A DNA stretch of 64,000 nt from Ctenosaura bakeri (Eukaryota; Chordata; Lepidosauria; Squamata; Iguanidae): the NCBI GenBank assembly GCA_948474755.1, contig CAOLHI010001239.1, positions 248,001 to 312,000 on the forward strand, in the 5' to 3' direction. The translations under genes were made by a program, and so were the position numbers. Every line of letters starts with the position of its first letter. Within the stretch, counting starts at the first letter, position 1. The notes beneath the pieces are model-generated. The model made no database searches. It saw only the letters and a list, made by a program, of their open reading frames with translations, and was not told the DNA's origin. Of the stretch, positions 57,058 to 64,000 are shown piece by piece.

Positions 57058-57235
57058 AAAGGAAATGGGAAAATAGTTGATTGTGCAACAACGTATTCTT
57101 GTGATGACATGCTTTTCTTTGTAGTGCCTCAGTCCACAAGATGGTGTTGTGCCAAATACCATTTCCTCCCATCTGCATAAAGAAGCTGCTGTCAGAGGAG
57201 AGGAATACAAGCTTGAAATGTGCTTGGAATGTTAC
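57058..57235. other. Spacer after the LTR
   Basis: No recognisable feature. Confidence 0.4.
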
Positions 57236-57462
57236 TCTTAGATTTTCGTGTGGTGTATTTGCACAGAAAAAAAGTATTTTCTATGCAGAAAATAGTATTT
57301 CTGCACAAAAATATTTTTATGTCAGGAGATACTGTTTTCTGTGCAAAAATACCACAAGTGTCACATTGCAAAGGGTTTCTTCCCATTGCAGTGGGAAGAA
57401 AACTGCTAAAATTACTCATTGGTTCCATGGAGAAGAAAATTGGTGAAGAATTGTATCCCTAG
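57236..57462. repeat. Dispersed repeat rich in ttctgca...tgcagaa palindromes, copy 2
   Basis: Units such as attttctatgcagaaaat and gttttctgtgcaaaaa are followed by ggaagaaaactgctaaaatt, actca and ggtgaagaattgtatccct, as at 45640-46082. It is shorter than copy 1. Confidence 0.6.
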
Positions 57463-57733
57463 TATAATAATTGTAATGTAGTTGTAATATTGTAAAGGGA
57501 GAATATTTTGTTCACCTAGCATGGAACTAATGTAAGTACTAGGCAAGCATCTCTGGGGAGGATATTTCTGGGACTGTTTGTGACCACTGGAAGGGCACTT
57601 CCTTGGGTTCTTTTCTTTTCTCTTTAACACAATATGGAAGAAGTTGAAACAGATATGCCTATTCAGACTCAAGGCTTGGAGTCTTTAATTTTTCAATGTA
57701 TGAATCCCTTTGTGTTCAGCCGTGTTAATGATC
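57463..57733. other. No gene recognised
   Basis: No recognisable feature. Confidence 0.4.
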
Positions 57734-58772
57734 ATAGAAATGTAGAGTTGGAAGAGACCACATGGGCCATCCAGTCCAACCCCCTGCCATGCAGGAACAC
57801 CCTCAAAGCACTCCCAACAGATGGCCATCTAGCCTCTGCTTAAAACCTCCAAAGAAGGAGAATCCACTACACTTCGAGGCAGCAGATTCCACTACCGGAC
57901 AGCCCTGATCGTCAGGAAGTTCTTCCTGAGGTTCAGATGGAATCTCCTTTCCTGCAGCTTGAATCCATTGCTCGTTGTCCTGGTCTCTGGAGAAGCAGAA
58001 AACAAGGCCTCTCCTTCCTCTACATGGCATCCCTTCAAATATTTAAACATGGCTATCATGTCCCCTCTTAACCTCCTCTTCTGCAAACTAAACATACCCA
58101 GCTCTCTAAGTCTATCCTCATAGGGCATGGCTTCCAGGCCCCTCACCATTTTGGTCGCCCTCCTCTGGACTTGCTCCAGCTTGACCATGTCCTTCTTGAA
58201 TTGGGGTGCCCAGAAGTGGACGCAGTATTCAAGATGAGGTCTAACCAAAGCAGAGTAGAGTGGTACCAGTACCTCCCTCGATCTAGACACCATACTCCTA
58301 TTGATGCAGCTGAGAATTGCATTGGCTTTCTTGGCTGCCGCCTCACACTGCTGACTCATATTCAGCTTGTGGTCTATGAAGGCTCCTAGATCCCATTCAC
58401 ATGTACTGCTATCCAGCCACGTGTCCCCCATCCTATATTTCTGTATTCCATTTTTTCTACCTAAGTGTAGGTTCTTACACTTCTCTCTGTTGAATTTCAT
58501 TTTGTTAGCCTTGGCCCAGCTCTCCAATTTGTCCAGGTCATTTTGAATTTTGATCCTGTCCCCTCCCAAGTTGGTGTCATCTGCAAATTTGATGAGCATG
58601 CCCTCTATTCCTTCATCCAAGTCGTTGATAAAAATATTGAACAGCACTGGGCCCAGGACAGAACCCTGTGGCACCCCACTAGTCACTTCTCTCCAGGATG
58701 AAAAGCAGCCATTCATGATCACCCTTTGGGTTCGATCGGTCAGCCAATTACAAATCCAGCTAACAGTAGCCC
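57734..58772 (-). mobile_element. CR1 LINE, copy D, 5'-truncated
   Basis: The 3' end lies at 57734 (catagaaatgtagagttgg is the reverse complement of the CR1 tail) and the truncation point near 58772 in the RT. It is very similar to copies A and C. It is the only one of the four long copies on the minus strand. Confidence 0.93.
57892..58722 (-). pseudogene. CR1 copy D ORF2, C-terminal half
   Basis: The frame is open for 276 codons. It has RT motif B ([16 protein letters not shown]), motif C (IKFADDTNL), then [16 protein letters not shown] and [17 protein letters not shown] stop near 57892 ends it about 40 codons early; the rest of the C-terminus lies in another frame (57803-58030). Six residues (VANTPE in copy C) after FADDTNLGG are missing through an 18-nt in-frame deletion. 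The endonuclease and RT motif A are lost by truncation. Confidence 0.88.
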
Positions 58773-61477
58773 TGATGAGTTAAGGTTGCCACCTCCTTTT
58801 TGTCAAAGTTTCTCATATTTAATTACTAGTATGGCAGGCATTTACAACAAAATCCTCTCTAACCTGGGGATAGTTATACCTAATGATTTTGGCCAGTATA
58901 AGTGGGGAACTGTTTAGTTTTAGTTTTGTTGAACTGACCGAAATTCACGAATTTCCTCTTACTGGGATGGTAAGAACTTGAATGTAAACAAAAATGAATG
59001 CAGGTGAAAATAAAATGGAGAGATTTTTCCATAATGAAGCTGATTTTTTTTTCCAAATCATATGTATATCTCAGTGGATCTTTAAAGGACTGAGTGCTCC
59101 AAAGAACTCTCCTTATAGAACTTAAGGAACTTCTTTTAAAAGTGAAAATAACAGTTGGATGGAATAAATATGGATGAGTTTCTCTTTAGGTGAGAGATAA
59201 GATTACAAGATGGCACATTTCCCTGTTAGACTCTATACAGTCCTATGTTCTCCACACTTTTTTTATACTGTATTTTTGAAAATGACTGAGTGGAAATTAA
59301 AATGATCTCTTGCCAAATATCTGGCTTTACGAAGAGATAAGCTAGGACACTGCAGTCTCTTCAATCAATATACTTGCATTGACTTGTGATTAAAGGAGGA
59401 GAAATATAACTATTGCCATTGGTCTAGCAATGGTTTGGTGATTCACAAAGCTGATGAAAATAGCTGATACTTGCAATTTTGTGTTGTCCCGCATCTTGAA
59501 TGGATCTGCTTTTTCCCTAGGTTTTTGTTGTTGCTGTTGTTGTTTTTAATCTCCAAACTTTTTATTCATAAATAAAATCAGGTCTTTTCTTGGTACCTAT
59601 AATTAGAATTTGTGTGCATGACAAAGCTAGTGTTAAGGACTGCCAGCATCAATTTAAATGGGACAGTTAAACCTGTGCTTGAATCTGTAGCCCTTTACCC
59701 AATTATTTCAATAAACTCCCTGATTGCTTTAGATATTTCTTCTGAGTAAGCACACAGGAGATGGAAATCACACCAGATTTGTTGGGCTGATTTCCAAGAA
59801 AACACACTTTGTATTTGACAACATATCTTTTGAAATTAACATACATATATAAATTATGCAAAAGATAGATATCTGGATCTGCAATTTTAGACTGCAGTTA
59901 CCATCATCCAATGTGCATTTTCATGTAGTTGTTCCAGGAGGTCAAAAGTTATGATGATCAAGCACAGGTTGAGACTCAAGGGCTGGGGCACTGCCTTATA
60001 TATCCTGGCCCTTGACCTGACTGAACATTTCCAAGGCTTCACTCAGATGACACCTGCTAGCCTTTGAATCTATTGGCTGGCAGCTCCCACCTCTTCCCAG
60101 AGGCTGTGTAAGGGTGCATGGACCTCTGGGAAGAAGAAGCTGCCCAGCAAAACATTTAGCATAACACCAGTAGCATTGCCTGACCCCCCTCTCCCAACTG
60201 CTAACTCACCCCCAGGTAAGCCAGGAAGTGCGTCTGTACAAAAGCCAGACAAATATTTGTTTTTGAGACAAAGATATACTTGGAAGACATTAGTGTCCCT
60301 TAGAAGATTGTCATGAGATAGGTATCAGCCACTTCAGCTGTACTATCTAAAACTAGAAGGTATGTGCTGCATTGTAGATTTGAGGACACCTGTTGTTTTC
60401 ATTTTCCCTCTTTTAAACATTCTGTTCTCTCTCTCCCATTTAGGAAGAAATTCAAAGCACTCAAAGCCATGGGCTTAGATGGATGAAAATGCTGCCATTT
60501 CCAGCATTTTCTCCCATTCATTTTTTTTCCAATCACTTAATCTCAAATTCTTTACCACCCAAATATAAATATGTGAATTTCTTCAGATACTTATCAAGAA
60601 TGAGATGCAATAAAATTCTTATCCATCTCTTCTGCATGCCCCTGTACTGGTCAAGTGCTTGAACTTGCTACCTGAGCAGCAGAGCTGAGTTAGATTGAGC
60701 AGTGTGGAGACATTTAACTCCTGAGGGCGGTAACAGCCAACTGCATTCTGGAAAAAATTTCAATGATAGCAAATATCATCCTCATGCAAAACCAGGTACA
60801 AAATCAGTGAGACAGAGACACCAAAACTCTAGTATGAAATAGAAATAATTTGAAATATGGAACTATTTAACTGCTCTTTCTGTACTTTGACTCAAAGTTG
60901 AACCTTTTCTAACATTTCTAATGAGCAGTATCCTTTGCAATTTTATTCAACCTAGGCTAAAGCAAATCAGGTACATAGTCTCAAACCCTCAATTATTGCT
61001 CTTAGTGTTCTTTGGGTTGTAAAGGCACACATTGATTTTGCCTGATCACAAAATTTAACAAAATTAAAAAGTAATGATGCCAAGTTAATGTGATATTAGA
61101 ATCAAATCTCCTCAATTTCTCTTGCCTACTGCTAATCAGAGAACGTTTCTTTGCCTGATTAAGTTTTTAAAGGCTAGGAATTAAAAGTCAGAAACTTTCT
61201 TCCCCCATCATCACTTGTGGCAAAAATATTGCAGACTCTACTAACTGAAATCTTTGCAGGGTATATTTCCAGTTATGAATGGTGTACTATTTCTGCTGCA
61301 GCTATGTTTCAGGTCAGAAACAACTGAAGTCTTTTCATGCTGTTATCAATAGTTAACGGCAATTAAGTCATAAGGTGTATTACACCATTTTTTTTAAGTG
61401 GCAAATGACATTCATATATCAAGATCTATATGTAGACTCGGTGCTAACAGCCATAATAAAATTTTTGAGGAGAAGAG
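58773..61477. other. No gene recognised
   Basis: This 2.7-kb stretch shows no repeat that I can name and only short frames. A (GTT)n-like stretch lies near 59525. It may be unique sequence. Confidence 0.45.
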
Positions 61478-61677
61478 ACCCTTTCATCACTACCCTGTTG
61501 TAGTGTTATTATTCCACTTTTGACATCCTGTGGAATTCTGGGCTTTATAGTTTACTGAGACCAAAGTGCTCTCTGACTGAGAAGTCTAAATGCCCATCCT
61601 CAACTGCAAACCCCAGGATTTCATAGGATGTTGAAAGTGGAATAGCAGCACTATGACAGTGTAGGGAGGAAATGGCC
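61478..61677. mobile_element. Palindromic MITE, family 1
   Basis: The ends are gaccctttcatcactaccc and gtagggaggaaatggcc. Inner arms tattccacttttgacatc and ggatgttgaaagtggaata and the central ggaattctgggctttat / aaccccaggatttcat pair are present. Confidence 0.82.
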
Positions 61678-62299
61678 CAAGCCTCTTACTTTTGCTAACT
61701 TCTCTCTAACTCCTCATGCTCAGAATGAGGTTTGTGTATATGAGTTTTCCTCTTGCCATTGTAGAATATCTCTGAGAACACTTGGTAGGTCTAGGACTAA
61801 GGATTGAAAGAGTTTATTATGTTCTGAAAGAAAAATGGAAGCTGTGTTCACTTTTGTTGGCTGCCCCATCCACAAATAGCAAAAAAAGGAGGTCATTTCA
61901 GATGCTGTTCAAGATGTGAGGAAAAATAGGTTAGGAGGGATGAAGCAGTAGGTTTAAAAGCAGTATTGTTCCCCAGGCTTAGCTGTTTATCCTTGCAGAA
62001 ATGCTGCCACCATGAATGACACTATGATGGTAATGGGCCCTGCCAGTTTCTCAGAATAACACTATAGCACATGGGTGAACAAAGTGCAGTTTGGGGGGCA
62101 CATGCAGATCCTTAATTTTTTTTCTCCAGCTCTCACCTCCAGATTCCCTGGACTGCCCCTTTTTTTCACTTACCCTGTCTACCCTGCTACCTCTCATGGG
62201 TTGTGCCCATCTGTATGTAAATAGCATCTGGCATGGTCCACCAGAATTCAAGGCAGCACCAAAAAAATAAGTGTGGAGGAGCTGGTGTCACTCAGTTCA
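61678..62299. other. No gene recognised
   Basis: No recognisable feature. Confidence 0.4.
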
Positions 62300-62650
62300 T
62301 ACACTTCAACCTTTCACAGAGCAAAACAGGGCCGCATGTGACCTAGCTTCATCGGAGTGTGGACAAGATGGCAAAAATTATTAATGAGGAAGAACACACA
62401 AGCTAGTAGAGGCTGTAGCAATTTGCTTTTGCCTGAGCCTACTGGGAAGGACAGGACTCTAATCACCTTCTCTCCTGTTCCCCCTTCAAAGTTAATTGGG
62501 TACCAAATACTTTTGCCCTTTGAACTAACTTTACAACAATGGAAGTAAACTGAAGACAAAGGGAGAAAGCGATAGGAGGAATAGGACATTTTAAAAGCAA
62601 CTGACAAAGTAGGACAAGAAAGGATTAACAGGAACTGTCAGTACAGCTGA
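62300..62650. repeat. Unclassified dispersed repeat, copy 2
   Basis: Direct-orientation match to 4075-4445: acaagatggcaaaa, gaggaagaacacacaag, tttgcttttgcctgagcc, acttttgccctttgaac and gacaaagggagaaa. No known family is recognised. Confidence 0.6.
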
Positions 62651-63029
62651 CAGTTGTAAAGTATGTCAATGTTCCTTCCCAAATTTTGCCTCCAAACTAA
62701 TTATAAATGAAATAAGCTTCTAAATTGTACACAAACAAACCTGCCTGGTGGCTTCCTGGAATCTGTTTTTATATTCAAACTAGAGAATATCTAGTTATAT
62801 TATTATTATGTATTATGTATTAATTATGTATTATGAATCACAGACTAGACAAACTTGCTTTCCAAAGGAGGCAATAACTGAATATGATGACCTCTCTAAT
62901 TCCAACAGGTGAGAGAATCAGAAATCAGTGATGCCATTACAATACCTAGTTGGATTGTCTAATTTTCTCCTGGTATCTTTGCACCATGATCTCTGCCTAT
63001 TATTTCTGCTAACCAATTTGTTTTTCTGC
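62651..63029. other. No gene; (TAT)-rich simple tract at 62800-62835
   Basis: A tattattattatgtatta tract is the only feature that I can name. Confidence 0.45.
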
Positions 63030-63250
63030 TTTCAAGTTGCCTGTCATCCTATGGCAATCCCATGATTTTGGGGTGGGGGTATTCTTAAGCAAAGAATACT
63101 CAGAGGTGGTTTGCCATTTCCTTTGTATGACATATTACCTACAGCACCTGGAATTTGTTGCCAGTCTCCCATCTAAATACTAATCAGGTTTGACCCTGCT
63201 TAGCTTCCAAGATCAGACAGGATTTGGTAGTTTTAGAGAATTTAGATAGG
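63030..63250 (-). mobile_element. 5S rRNA-derived SINE, copy 2
   Basis: Minus-strand reading shows 5S-like aatcctgtctgatcttgg, aagctaagcagggtca, ttagtatttagatgggag and ccaggtgctgtaggt. The body accacctctgagtattcttt and a short tail ending gacaggcaactt follow. The 5S head is closer to 5S rRNA in the control region than the copy at 51474-51728 and lacks its extra segment. Confidence 0.82.
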
Positions 63251-64000
63251 CTTCTGCTAATCCACCTCTGAATAAAACAAGAACTACTGAACTCATTCCC
63301 ACACAATCTATCACCAAAAACAGAATGAAGAGCTACAGTTGGACCTGGATCATGCCCATAAAAAGGGGATGTTGGTAATGAGGCAACATTTCATTTTTTT
63401 TTTCTTGAGAGCTTTTCTTTAAGAATCATGATCACTGGCTAGATTTTTGCCCCTGGAAACAGGAAGGCTTTTCTAAGAGCTTTCCGAGTTTCACAGTTTT
63501 TCTTCTCTGACACTAGCATTTTGTTGATTTTTCTTCTCCCACAGTTCACACTCCATGACATTCCTGGCTGAAATGCACACTTAACTCAGCAGATTGCTTT
63601 GGACATGGCAAGGCACAAAACATATTGGTAACACTGACAAGATGGGAAAAATCTAATTGGAAAAGACTTCCAACCACTACACAAAAAAATACATTTTATA
63701 CAGACAAAATAAGCAGGAGACAGGAAATAATGGAGTGACGGTAAGACTTCCCAGGGCTTGTCAGAAAGGATCTGTGTGCTTGCTCAACTGTTTTAATGGC
63801 AATGTTGGTAGAAAAACAACATTGTCCACAGGATAGTTTCATAGAAAACAGATAAGTAATTTTTTTTCTATAATGCAAAGCCTAATTAAACTGAAATGAA
63901 AGCATCAACAAGCAGGGCCTCATCAAGGTTTTCACAGGCCCTAGGCACTCTTGTATTTGACTCCGCACCTCATCTTGATGTACCACTAGGAATGTTTTTA
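63251..64000. other. No gene recognised
   Basis: No recognisable frame or repeat up to the window edge. Confidence 0.4.

Noticed and set aside
57141..57446. 101-codon plus-strand frame
   Set aside because: It lies in the palindrome-rich dispersed repeat and its opposite strand is open too.

Overview
The window looks like non-coding, repeat-rich DNA of a squamate reptile (lizard or snake). The case rests on the mix of repeats: CR1, L2, L1 and RTE/BovB LINEs, SINEs built on tRNA and on 5S rRNA, BovB-like SINE tails, and several families of short inverted-repeat DNA transposons. The species cannot be named from this sequence. I found no host gene I can recognise, no RNA gene and no CRISPR array. 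Most open frames are retrotransposon coding sequence or chance.

Layout. 0-21 kb: the 3' part of an LTR at the left edge, five palindromic MITEs (one only a half), tRNA-type SINE, a 5'-truncated L1, two LTR-like repeats (one carrying a GC-rich MITE), a pogo/Tigger-like element and a second GC-rich MITE. 22.5-26.9 kb: nearly full-length CR1 copy A, with decayed ORF1 (zinc finger plus SGNH esterase) and decayed ORF2 (endonuclease plus reverse transcriptase). 27-31.3 kb: a SINE split by a MITE, an L2 remnant, a second Tigger-like copy and a 0.9-kb LTR. 31.4-36.5 kb: CR1 copy B, with a duplicated 5' leader, an internal deletion that puts esterase and endonuclease in one frame, and a nested L1 with an 18-bp target duplication. 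41.1-43.6 kb: 5'-truncated CR1 copy C with an uninterrupted 804-codon frame, probably the youngest copy. 44-51 kb: MITEs, a BovB 3' end and a decayed Tc1/mariner element. 51.5-58.8 kb: a 5S SINE, a BovB endonuclease fragment split by an A-tailed insertion, a second complete LTR and CR1 copy D on the minus strand. 59-64 kb: mostly sequence I cannot assign, plus a MITE, an unclassified repeat and another 5S SINE.

The strongest results come from insertions nested in other repeats. An interrupted SINE and an interrupted LTR give independent evidence that two short DNA-element families with similar GGCC-type ends make 3-bp target duplications. CR1 copy B has a 241-bp tandem duplication of its presumed promoter region, with a TATA-like motif in each unit. 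Two minus-strand frames with hydrophobic segments (48637-48924 and 38414-38842) are the only candidates for unrecognised host coding sequence, and both are weak. No genes here work together as a pathway; the interactions visible are between retroelements, including SINEs whose tails resemble the BovB 3' end.
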